Assembly (NCBI GenBank): GCA_965370045.1
Contig: CBDUSI010000077.1
Coordinates: forward strand, 1-22,064
Length of the DNA stretch: 22,064 nucleotides
Source: CAZONU01 sp965370045
GTDB lineage: Bacteria; Planctomycetota; SZUA-567; JAKLDR01
Direction of reading: 5' to 3'
Under the pieces are notes generated by a model. It was not told the DNA's origin and searched no databases. It was given only the letters and a program-made list of their open reading frames with translations. Below are positions 7,145-13,699 of this stretch, in pieces (position 1 is the first letter of the stretch; each line of letters starts with the position of its first letter). The translations under genes and the position numbers were made by a program.

Positions 7145-8242
7145 ATGCCCCGCAAGGAGCTCCGCCGCGCCAGGCGGATAGTGGTCAAGGTCGGCTCCAG
7201 CCTGCTCGCGCCGGGTGGGGAGCTCGACCGCAAGTTCATCGGATCGCTCGCCAGGCAGACCGCCGCGCTGCTCAGGTCCGGGCGCGAGGTGCTGATCGTC
7301 TCCAGCGGGTCGATCGTCGCGGGCCTGAAGCCCCTTGGTATCTCCCGGCGCCCGGCGGCGCGGCCCCTCCTGCAGGCCGCGGCCGCGGCGGGGCAGGGAC
7401 TCCTGATGCACGCCTACCAGACTGCCTTCGGCCGGCAGAAGCTGGTCGCCGCGCAGATCCTCATCACTAGGGACGGCCTGGAGAACCGCCAGCGTTACCT
7501 CAACGCCCGCAACACCGTGCTGGCCCTGCTCAAGAGGAAGGCCGTGCCGGTCATCAACGAGAACGACACGGTGAGCGTCGACGAGATCCGCTTCGGGGAC
7601 AACGACACACTCAGCGCGCTGGTGGCCAGCTTCATCGGCGCTGACCTGCTGGTGATGCTCAGCGACGTGCCCGGGCTCCTGGATGGGGGCCAGGTGGTCA
7701 GCCGCGTTGAGAAGGTCGGCGCCGCGACCCGCGCGCTGGTCGAGCGCGGCAAGAGCGCCGAGGGCGTGGGGGGCATGACCACCAAGCTCGACGCTGCCGG
7801 GATCGGCCAGAAGGGCGGTTTTCACACCGTGCTCGCCGCGGGGCGCGAGCCGAACGTCCTGGAGCGGGTGGTCGACGGCGAGGAGCTCGGCACCTGGTTC
7901 GTGGCTGGAAGCCAGCGGCCCGCGGCGCGCAAGCAGTGGCTGGCCTTCTCTCAAAAGGCAGCGGGCAGCATCGTGATTGACGATGGCGCGGTCAAGGCGC
8001 TGGTCGAAAGGAAGAAGAGCCTGCTGCCCAGCGGGATCGTCCGCGCCGAGGGGCGCTTCGCGGCCGGTGCGGGGGTCTCGATCGTCACCCGGCGCGGCCG
8101 GGAGGTCGCCCGGGGCATCAGCAATTATTCGGCGGCTGACGTCGAGCGCATCAAGGGCAAGAAGACCGGCGAGTTGTCGGCCATCGTGGGGAAGGTCCGC
8201 TTCGACGAAGTGGTGCACCGCGATAACTTGACGGTAGTGTGA
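7145..8242 (+). CDS. proB: Glutamate 5-kinase
   Basis: This enzyme phosphorylates glutamate to gamma-glutamyl phosphate, the first step of proline synthesis, in the cytoplasm. The 365-residue length matches ProB with a PUA domain. The amino-acid-kinase domain shows VVKVGSSLL near the N-terminus, the LIVSSGSIVAGL loop, PVINENDTVSVDEIRFGDND and GGMTTKLDAAGIGQKGG. The last 85 or so residues form the PUA domain. I chose the ATG at 7145 over the upstream TTG at 7094 because of the purine-rich ribosome-binding site and because the kinase fold begins there. No proA is adjacent, so the partner gene must lie elsewhere. Confidence 0.95.
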   Translation: MPRKELRRARRIVVKVGSSLLAPGGELDRKFIGSLARQTAALLRSGREVLIVSSGSIVAGLKPLGISRRPAARPLLQAAAAAGQGLLMHAYQTAFGRQKLVAAQILITRDGLENRQRYLNARNTVLALLKRKAVPVINENDTVSVDEIRFGDNDTLSALVASFIGADLLVMLSDVPGLLDGGQVVSRVEKVGAATRALVERGKSAEGVGGMTTKLDAAGIGQKGGFHTVLAAGREPNVLERVVDGEELGTWFVAGSQRPAARKQWLAFSQKAAGSIVIDDGAVKALVERKKSLLPSGIVRAEGRFAAGAGVSIVTRRGREVARGISNYSAADVERIKGKKTGELSAIVGKVRFDEVVHRDNLTVV

Positions 8243-8243
8243 G

Positions 8244-8591
8244 ATGGGAGCTACCAGCAATTCGGTTCCATATCTTGATCGTTTGTCTAGGGATGCCAAG
8301 GACCAACGTCGAATTGAAGCGGTAAGGGTTGCGATTGAAGAAGAGGGATTCTGGGCCGATTGTCCCGAATGGCGCATATTCACCGTCAGCGAGATGAGGA
8401 TCGAACCGACCACAAGAGATGGGAAGCAATGGTTTAGAGTAACTGTCAAGTGTGACCACGAGATGACTTGTCACACTCCCACGATTGAGCGAGCAGTAGA
8501 GTTCCTCGGTATCTACGAGGTGCTGATTCGGGATATGTTCTGGACCGTCGGGTGGCCCTCCTGGGCTTCCCCGCGTGAACCTGAAGCCTGA
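8244..8591 (+). CDS. Small hypothetical protein, lower-GC orphan
   Basis: This 115-residue ORF starts one base after the proB stop and ends one base before the convergent mnmE stop. I do not recognise a family. The protein is mixed acidic and aromatic (for example EEGFWADCPEWRIF and FWTVGWPSWASP) with no signal peptide or membrane segment. Its DNA is near 50% G+C by eye and uses codons such as AGA, ATA and GTA that are rare in the neighbours, so it may have been acquired horizontally. There is no Shine-Dalgarno sequence, so translation would depend on coupling to proB. It is probably a real gene because it fills the gap exactly and has coding-like composition. Confidence 0.6.
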   Translation: MGATSNSVPYLDRLSRDAKDQRRIEAVRVAIEEEGFWADCPEWRIFTVSEMRIEPTTRDGKQWFRVTVKCDHEMTCHTPTIERAVEFLGIYEVLIRDMFWTVGWPSWASPREPEA

Positions 8592-8592
8592 C

Positions 8593-9981
8593 TCACTTCC
8601 CTACGCAGAATCTCGCGAATATCCGGTCCAGCACTTGCTCGTCAAGTTCCGCGCGGCCCGCGCCGGGTTCGAAGTGCAGGGCTATGGTTTGGAGAGCGGC
8701 TCGGAGGTCATCGGCCGCGCAGGACAGGTCCGGGGCGGTCCGGGCGCGCTTCAGCGACTCGAGCGCTGATTTCACGACCTCGCGCCTGCGGGCTGAGCTG
8801 GCCAGCCGTGCGGAACTGCGTTCCACGCGGCCCTCGCGGACCAGCGTGGCGAGTCTCTCGCCGAGTTCATTGCAGCCCTGTCCGGTCAACGCCGAGACTT
8901 CCAGCGCGGCCGCGGGCCGGACCTCCCCCAGCGCGCGCGTGGCTCCCGCAACGTCGAGCGCGGCGGGCAGGTCCGACTTGTTGAGCGCCAGGAGGACGGG
9001 GATTTCGGCCTCGCGCGCGGCGCGGAGCGCGGGTTCGATAACTTCGGGGGCGAGGTTTTCCGAGCGGTCAAGGACCACGACCAGCAGGTCCGCTCCGCGC
9101 CAGGCGCGCTCGGCGGCGGCCGCGGCCAGTATCTCTATCTCTCCCGGGGCGGCGCCCAGTCCGGCGGTGTCCAGCAGGGCAACGTCGTCCGGCGCGGCGG
9201 CGAGCGGCGCCTCCAGAACGTCGCGGGTGGTGCCCCGCTCGCGGGACACGAGCGCGTCGCGGCGCGTCAAGGCGTTAAAGAGCAGGCTCTTCCCGGCGTT
9301 GACCGGTCCGGCCAGCGCGGCCCGGACCCGGCCGGGGTCGGTTATCTCTTTGCTGGCGCTGCGATCGGCGAGGCCCGCCAGATCCGCGGCGAGTTCCTCG
9401 ATCCGCCGGGCGGCTTCCCCGTCGTCCAGGAACTCTCCCGGCCCCTCGCCGTAATCGAGCTCCGCCTCCATGGCCGCGGCCAGGTCCCCGGCCCGCCGGC
9501 GCCAGTCGGCAAGTTCGCGGCCCTGGTGACCGGCAAGCTGCGCGGCGGCGGTGGCCAGCTCCGCGCGGCTCCGCGCGCGAATGAGGCCGATGACCGCCTC
9601 GGCCTGGTCGGGGCTGATGCGCCCGTTTTCGACGGCGCGCCGGGTGAACTCCCCGGGCTCGGCGAGCCGCGCCCCGTTTTCGAGCGCGGCCTCCATGACC
9701 AGCTCGGCGACCAGCGGGTTGCCGGGAAGGTGCAGCTCGACGACGTCCTCGCGGGTGTAGCTCTGCGGCGCGCGCATGAGGTAGAGCCGGCAGGGCAGGC
9801 GCCCGGCGAGGGCGCTGCCATCGAGGCAGCGGAACGTCGCAAGCCCATCCAGGGGCTCTCCGGCGCCGGGGCTGAACAGTTGGCTGGCGATCTTCAAGGC
9901 TCGGGGGCCGCTCAACCGCACTATGGCGCGCGCTGAGCGTCCCGCGGGGGTGGAGACGGCGAGGACCGTATCGCCCGGCAT
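8593..9981 (-). CDS. mnmE: tRNA modification GTPase MnmE (TrmE)
   Basis: With MnmG, MnmE installs the (carboxy)methylaminomethyl group on U34 of certain tRNAs. The 462-residue length is normal. The N-terminal folate-binding domain (about 1-118) is followed by the canonical GEFTRRAVENGRISPDQAEAV segment. The G domain shows GPVNAGKS (225-232), TTRD (251-254), DTAG (271-274) and NKSD (334-337). The protein ends with the family's catalytic C-terminus FCVGK. The ATG at 9981 is 9 bp after the yidC stop, which fits the conserved rnpA-yidD-yidC-mnmE order. It is the complete copy; a truncated paralogue lies at 13700-14893. Confidence 0.96.
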   Translation of the reverse strand: MPGDTVLAVSTPAGRSARAIVRLSGPRALKIASQLFSPGAGEPLDGLATFRCLDGSALAGRLPCRLYLMRAPQSYTREDVVELHLPGNPLVAELVMEAALENGARLAEPGEFTRRAVENGRISPDQAEAVIGLIRARSRAELATAAAQLAGHQGRELADWRRRAGDLAAAMEAELDYGEGPGEFLDDGEAARRIEELAADLAGLADRSASKEITDPGRVRAALAGPVNAGKSLLFNALTRRDALVSRERGTTRDVLEAPLAAAPDDVALLDTAGLGAAPGEIEILAAAAAERAWRGADLLVVVLDRSENLAPEVIEPALRAAREAEIPVLLALNKSDLPAALDVAGATRALGEVRPAAALEVSALTGQGCNELGERLATLVREGRVERSSARLASSARRREVVKSALESLKRARTAPDLSCAADDLRAALQTIALHFEPGAGRAELDEQVLDRIFARFCVGK

Positions 9982-9990
9982 GAACGGGAG

Positions 9991-11961
9991 CTACTTGCCC
10001 TTACCCTTGCCCTTTTTCTTTTTCTCGCCCTCGGCCTGCCAGAAAGCCTTGGGATCGGGCGGCGGGGCGTTCTTTTCCCCGGCTTCCTGGGCGTCGGGCG
10101 AAGCGCCTGCGCTCTTCCCGTCGGCGCCGGCGGTGGCCGTCTTGGCCTTGTCCAGCTGGCTCTTGATGATACGGTTCTCGGCGAAGGCGACGATGGAGCT
10201 GATCGCGAAGTAGAGCACGAAGGCGCTGGGCATCCGGTAGATGATGAAAAAGAAGACCAGTGGCATGAAGCGCATCATCATCGCGGTCTGCCGTGCCTGG
10301 CCCTCCTTGGGCAAGGGCTGGAGGCTGCCCTGGAGGATCATCAGCCCGGCGTAGAAGATCGGCAGGATGTGGAGCTGGCCGGGCCAGAAAGGCAGATCGA
10401 AGAGCGCGTCCGGGCGGCACAGGTCGTTGATCCACAGGAAGCTCGCCTGGCGGAAGACGAAGGCCCCGCGGATCGCGCCGTAGAGCGCGAAGAACACCGG
10501 CATCTGCAGCAGCATTGGCAGGCAGCCCCCGGCCGGGTTGATGCCTTCCTCCTTGTAGAGGCGCATCTGGGCTTGCTGCAGCTTCTGGGGATCGCCCTTG
10601 AACTGCTTCTGGAGAGCCTGGATCTTGGGCTGCATGTCCTGCATGCGCCGCATCGACTTCTGGCCCTTGACCGAGAGGGGGTGCAGGGCCAGCTTCACCG
10701 CCAGGGTGACCAGCATGATGCAGACGCCGTAGTTGCTTATCACGTTGTCGTGGAAAAACCTCACCAGCCAGAGCAGCCAGCGGGAGATCCACGCGAACCA
10801 GCTCCAGCCGAAGTCCACCGCGGCGGACATCCCGCGGTTGACCTCGGTAGTCTCCTCCTGCTCGTTCTTGTACTTGTAGGTGTACTTCTGCAGCTGGGAG
10901 AACTGCTGGGGTCCGGCCCTCAGGAAGAACTGGTGGGTCGCCCGGCGCCCGGAATTGAGTCCGAAGTCCTGGATCTCAAGTCCCGCCGCCAGGTTCTGGC
11001 GGTCCTCGTTCTTTTCCTTCGGGTCCAGGGCCTCGGCGAAGGCCAGGTTGATTCTCCTGGGGTTGCGGGGGACCAGGAAGGCCGCGAAGTAGCGCCCGCG
11101 CAGCGCGGCCCAGTCGGTGAATCCCTTGGCGAGCTGCAGGTCTTCCACGTCCTTCTCGGCCGCGCCCTCGGTGGCCACCGTCTCCGTCTCCGTCTCGGAG
11201 TTCGGATTGTCGCGCCCGGCGAGCATCGCGGTGATCTGGTTGAACCTGCCGGGCGGTTCGTCCAGCTGGAATCCGGCGGCGCCCACCAGGCGGTATTTCA
11301 CGCGCTGGTCCTCTTTCGCGTGGTTGACGACGGCGATCGCCACGTCGATGTCGAAGCCGGCGCCCTTGAAGGTGTAAGTCTTGCGGAACTCGGTGTCCCC
11401 CTGGCGAGCCAGGAAGGAGATGCTGTAAGTGGTCTTGTCCTTGACGGTGATCTCGCCGGGGTGCCTGGTGCCCGATTCGTCCAGCTTCCAGTTCCAGTTC
11501 TCGAAGTCCAGCTTGTTCCAGAGGCCGGTCAGGACCATCGATCGCCGGCGGGGGCGCTTGCTCGTGGCGCGCTCCTCCTCGCTGAGACCCTTGACCAGCA
11601 GGTCCATGTCCAGCAGCACCAGCGGTTTGTCCTGTTCCTCCGCGTTGGGGTGGTGATTGCGCAGGGCCAGGCGCTCTATGCCCGCCCCCTGCGAGGAGAG
11701 GCGCACTTCCATTTCGGTGGTCGTGATTTTGAGCACGCGCGTCGGCTCGGCCTTGCCGCCGACGTCGGTGGGCAGCGGTCCCGTCGGCTTGACTGTGCCC
11801 TTGGGGGGCTTCTTCCCGCCGTTCTTGGTCGTGACCGGCGGGGGAGTGCCCTTCGGCTGTGCCGGCTGCTGCTGTGAGCGCGTCCAGTAGGACCAGGCCA
11901 GCACGCCGCCGGCCATCAGGATCATGAAAAGGGCGAAGCGGCGGCGGTCCTCGGACTGCAA
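9991..11961 (-). CDS. yidC: Membrane protein insertase YidC
   Basis: YidC inserts and folds inner-membrane proteins, alone or with SecYEG. The 656-residue protein has an N-terminal membrane anchor (about 8-27), a Pro/Lys-rich linker, a large periplasmic domain (about 68-370) as in Gram-negative bacteria, and the conserved membrane core (about 380-600). The core contains QPKIQALQKQFKGDPQK, EEGINPAGGCLPMLLQMPVF and the final RIIKSQLDK. The arginine of the hydrophilic groove in other YidC proteins appears here as lysine (LAVKLALHPL), which keeps the positive charge. The C-terminus is a long Lys/Pro-rich tail ending in KKKKGKGKGK, probably for ribosome binding. It starts at the ATG at 11961, 9 bp after yidD. 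Confidence 0.96.
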   Translation of the reverse strand: MQSEDRRRFALFMILMAGGVLAWSYWTRSQQQPAQPKGTPPPVTTKNGGKKPPKGTVKPTGPLPTDVGGKAEPTRVLKITTTEMEVRLSSQGAGIERLALRNHHPNAEEQDKPLVLLDMDLLVKGLSEEERATSKRPRRRSMVLTGLWNKLDFENWNWKLDESGTRHPGEITVKDKTTYSISFLARQGDTEFRKTYTFKGAGFDIDVAIAVVNHAKEDQRVKYRLVGAAGFQLDEPPGRFNQITAMLAGRDNPNSETETETVATEGAAEKDVEDLQLAKGFTDWAALRGRYFAAFLVPRNPRRINLAFAEALDPKEKNEDRQNLAAGLEIQDFGLNSGRRATHQFFLRAGPQQFSQLQKYTYKYKNEQEETTEVNRGMSAAVDFGWSWFAWISRWLLWLVRFFHDNVISNYGVCIMLVTLAVKLALHPLSVKGQKSMRRMQDMQPKIQALQKQFKGDPQKLQQAQMRLYKEEGINPAGGCLPMLLQMPVFFALYGAIRGAFVFRQASFLWINDLCRPDALFDLPFWPGQLHILPIFYAGLMILQGSLQPLPKEGQARQTAMMMRFMPLVFFFIIYRMPSAFVLYFAISSIVAFAENRIIKSQLDKAKTATAGADGKSAGASPDAQEAGEKNAPPPDPKAFWQAEGEKKKKGKGKGK

Positions 11962-11970
11962 GTCTGGCTC

Positions 11971-12249
11971 CTACTTCCCGGGCACGGGATCGTGTCCGCC
12001 GCGGCAGAAGGGGTTGCAGCGCAGTATGCGCCAGGCGCCGAGGCAGCCGCCACGGACCAAGCCGTGGCGGCGGATGGCTTCCATGGTGTAGTGCGAGCAG
12101 GTGGGTTCGAAGCGGCAGACGGGCCCCAGCGCGCCGATCAGCCGGCCGATGGTCAACTGGTAGCCGCGGATCAGCAGGCAGGCCGCCCGGGCCGGGGCGC
12201 TGGTTTCCAGGGAGGCCATCCTGGCGACCGCTATGATGATCATCACCAT
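11971..12249 (-). CDS. yidD: Membrane protein insertion efficiency factor YidD
   Basis: This 92-residue protein has the YidD signature: GPVCRFEPTCSHYTMEAIRR followed by RCNPFCRGGHDPVP. YidD is a small membrane-associated protein thought to help YidC-dependent insertion. It lies between rnpA and yidC, as in most bacteria, and begins 5 bp after the rnpA stop. The ATG at 12249 has a GGAAGGGAA site in the end of rnpA. An internal ATG giving MASLETSAPAR is an alternative start that would remove a hydrophobic 10-residue N-terminus. Confidence 0.93.
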   Translation of the reverse strand: MVMIIIAVARMASLETSAPARAACLLIRGYQLTIGRLIGALGPVCRFEPTCSHYTMEAIRRHGLVRGGCLGAWRILRCNPFCRGGHDPVPGK

Positions 12250-12254
12250 CCGGT

Positions 12255-12620
12255 CTATTCCCTTCCCGCGTCCAGCTTGCCGGCGATCTGTTTCGCCAGG
12301 CGCACCAGGCTTTCCCCCAGCTTCTCCAGCGAGGCCCCCGCCGCGCCCCGGCGCGGCGAAACCAGCAGGTCCAGACCCGCCGGGAGTTTCCCCTTGTTCA
12401 GCCGGAAGGCCTCGCGGAACATCCGGCGCAGCCGGGCGCGGAGCACCGCCCGCCCGGAGACCTTGCCCACCGCCAGTCCCAGACGGGGGTGGCCCAGGTC
12501 GTTAGCCAGCGCGCGAACGAAGAGCAGCCCGTCGCCTGCCCGGACGCCCGACCTGCGGATCTGGTCGAAACGGGCGTCACCGTGGAGGCGCTCACTGGGC
12601 CTCAGGTCTTCTCCGGCCAT
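12255..12620 (-). CDS. rnpA: Ribonuclease P protein component
   Basis: RnpA is the protein subunit of RNase P, which trims the 5' leader of pre-tRNAs. The 121-residue protein carries the family core HPRLGLAVGKVSGRAV followed by RARLRRMFREAFR. In the usual RNR motif the asparagine is replaced by alanine, a mild deviation. The same frame is open far upstream, but the family begins at the ATG at 12620. There is no Shine-Dalgarno sequence; a consensus-like promoter ends only 10 bp upstream, which implies a 5' leader of a few nucleotides. The usual upstream neighbour rpmH is absent, and its place is taken by a MITE-like element. Confidence 0.93.
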   Translation of the reverse strand: MAGEDLRPSERLHGDARFDQIRRSGVRAGDGLLFVRALANDLGHPRLGLAVGKVSGRAVLRARLRRMFREAFRLNKGKLPAGLDLLVSPRRGAAGASLEKLGESLVRLAKQIAGKLDAGRE

Positions 12621-12630
12621 GAACCGGAGG

Positions 12631-12659
12631 ATTGTATGACGCGTTCCGGGCACTGTCAA
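12631..12659 (-). promoter_or_regulatory. Consensus-like promoter for rnpA
   Basis: On the minus strand TTGACA (12654-12659) and TACAAT (12631-12636) are separated by 17 bp, a near-perfect sigma-70 promoter. The predicted start lies about 4 nt before the rnpA ATG at 12620. The MITE-like element begins 8 bp upstream of the -35 box. Confidence 0.7.
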
Positions 12660-12671
12660 GAACGGGGCTAG

Positions 12672-12689
12672 CAGGCCGTTGGGAAATGG
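12672..12689 (+). repeat. Left terminal inverted repeat of the MITE-like element
   Basis: The sequence CAGGCCGTTGGGAAATGG matches the reverse complement of 12883-12900 except at two central positions (GG versus AA). Confidence 0.8.
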
Positions 12690-12806
12690 GGCGTCGTGAC
12701 GGCAGGCGCTCCCGAGCGATGCGAATCCCGAGAACGAAGCAGCGCGACGGGACCGCCTGTCGCCCTTCGGGTTGGGCCATAACGACCCATCTCCTTCGTC
12801 GAGAAC

Positions 12807-12836
12807 CCGAAGACGATGCTTGGGCATCGACTTCGG
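12807..12836. other. Hairpin inside the MITE-like element
   Basis: CCGAAGACGATG (12807-12818) pairs with CATCGACTTCGG (12825-12836) at 11 of 12 positions around a 6-nt loop. It could form a structured RNA stem if the element is transcribed, or be a relic of an internal inverted repeat. No T-run follows. Confidence 0.45.
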
Positions 12837-12882
12837 AACCCCTCCTCGAATCTGAACCATTCTGCCCCCAATCACGACTGCT

Positions 12883-12900
12883 CCATTTTTCAACGGCCTG
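12883..12900 (-). repeat. Right terminal inverted repeat of the MITE-like element
   Basis: The sequence CCATTTTTCAACGGCCTG is the inverted partner of 12672-12689 and is followed at once by CTAG. Confidence 0.8.
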
Positions 12901-12915
12901 CTAGGGGGGGGCATC

Positions 12916-12944
12916 TTGACCTCTCCCCGCAGGGCGCTTAGAAT
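12916..12944 (+). promoter_or_regulatory. Consensus-like promoter for the coaX-pyr operon
   Basis: TTGACC (12916-12921) and TAGAAT (12939-12944) are separated by 17 bp. The predicted transcription start is at about 12951-12952, which coincides with the first ATG of coaX. The -35 box lies 11 bp to the right of the MITE-like element and directly follows an 8-base G run. Confidence 0.7.
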
Positions 12945-12951
12945 CAGTCCC

Positions 12952-13692
12952 ATGCGAGCCATGGCGGTCATCAGCCTGGGCAACAGTTCAGTGGGTTGCG
13001 CCCTGTGGTCGGGGGGCGGTTTCGCCTTCCGGAAGCGGGTGCCCCTCCCGGAGCTGGAGGGCGCCGGGCTCTTCGCGGAACTGGGAGATTTGCCCCGGCC
13101 GGAGGTCGTCGCCGTCGCTTCGGCGGTCCCCGACGCCGAAGCGGCGCTCGAAAGCCTTCTCGAGCGTGAGCTCGGCCTGTCCCCCAGGTACCTGGGCCGC
13201 GACCTGGCCGTGCCCCTGAAGCTGGATGTCGACGAGCCCGAGAAGGCCGGCGCCGACCGCCTGGCCGCGGCGCTGGCCGCCCACCGGGGCTGGGGCGCCG
13301 CGGCCGTGGTGGATTTCGGCACGGCGGTCACCGTGGACGCGGTTACCGCCGGTGGCGAGTTCCTGGGCGGGGCCATCATGCCCGGGCCGGAGCTCTCTGC
13401 CCGGGCCCTGTCCGCGGGAACCGCCGGGGTCAAGGTCCCCGCGCCGGCCGCCGCCGTTTCCCCTCCGGGAAAGAGCACGGCCGCCGCCGTCGCCGCCGCC
13501 CTGACCCACGGCCTGGCCGGCGCCGTCGACCGACTGGTCGAGGAGACGACCGCGGCGCTGGGCGGGAAGGCCGCCGCCGTCGCCACCGGGGGGGGGGCCG
13601 CACTCCTCGCGCCGCTCTGCCGGACGAAGTTCAAAATCCTGCCCGACCTGGTCCTCGAAGGACTGGTGATCGCCGTCCAGGAGTCAGAATAG
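12952..13692 (+). CDS. coaX: Type III pantothenate kinase
   Basis: CoaX phosphorylates pantothenate, the first step of coenzyme A synthesis. The 246-residue protein has the family's GADR (100-103), VVDFGTAVTVDAV (120-131), GGAIMPG (139-145) and a C-terminal ATGGGAAL. The first phosphate-binding motif, normally DxGNT, reads S-L-G-N-S here, so the usual aspartate is replaced by serine. Activity is therefore not certain. The ATG at 12952 coincides with the predicted transcription start (leaderless); a second ATG at 12961 gives the more usual family N-terminus MAVISLGNS. A run of ten G (13588-13597) near the 3' end could allow slippage. It leads a seven-gene cluster with gaps of 15 bp or less. 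Confidence 0.88.
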   Translation: MRAMAVISLGNSSVGCALWSGGGFAFRKRVPLPELEGAGLFAELGDLPRPEVVAVASAVPDAEAALESLLERELGLSPRYLGRDLAVPLKLDVDEPEKAGADRLAAALAAHRGWGAAAVVDFGTAVTVDAVTAGGEFLGGAIMPGPELSARALSAGTAGVKVPAPAAAVSPPGKSTAAAVAAALTHGLAGAVDRLVEETTAALGGKAAAVATGGGAALLAPLCRTKFKILPDLVLEGLVIAVQESE

Positions 13693-13699
13693 TTCGCGC

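Larger units (their letters stand above)
12668..12904. mobile_element. MITE-like element with terminal inverted repeats and CTAG flanks
   Basis: Terminal repeats of 18 bp (12672-12689 and 12883-12900) match at 16 positions as inverted repeats; the outer ten bases are CAGGCCGTTG. CTAG lies immediately outside both ends (12668-12671 and 12901-12904) and looks like a 4-bp target duplication. The 229-bp interior has no convincing gene. A second copy of the left 57 bp lies at 15-71. Ends of the type CAGGC(C/T)GTTGAAAAA are, from memory, found on insertion sequences of several families, so this may be a non-autonomous derivative moved by a transposase elsewhere in the genome. It accounts for nearly all of the 331-bp gap between rnpA and coaX. 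Confidence 0.8.

Noticed and set aside
10369..11877. Plus-strand frame of 502 codons opposite yidC
   Set aside because: It is antisense to a full-length conserved YidC and its translation has no recognisable domain.
12632..12904. Small plus-strand and minus-strand frames inside the MITE-like element
   Set aside because: They show no transposase-like or other familiar sequence, and their ends coincide with the terminal repeats.
12621..13634. N-terminal extension of the rnpA frame up to 459 codons
   Set aside because: It runs through the mobile element and antisense to coaX; the RnpA family starts at the ATG at 12620, just downstream of a strong promoter.
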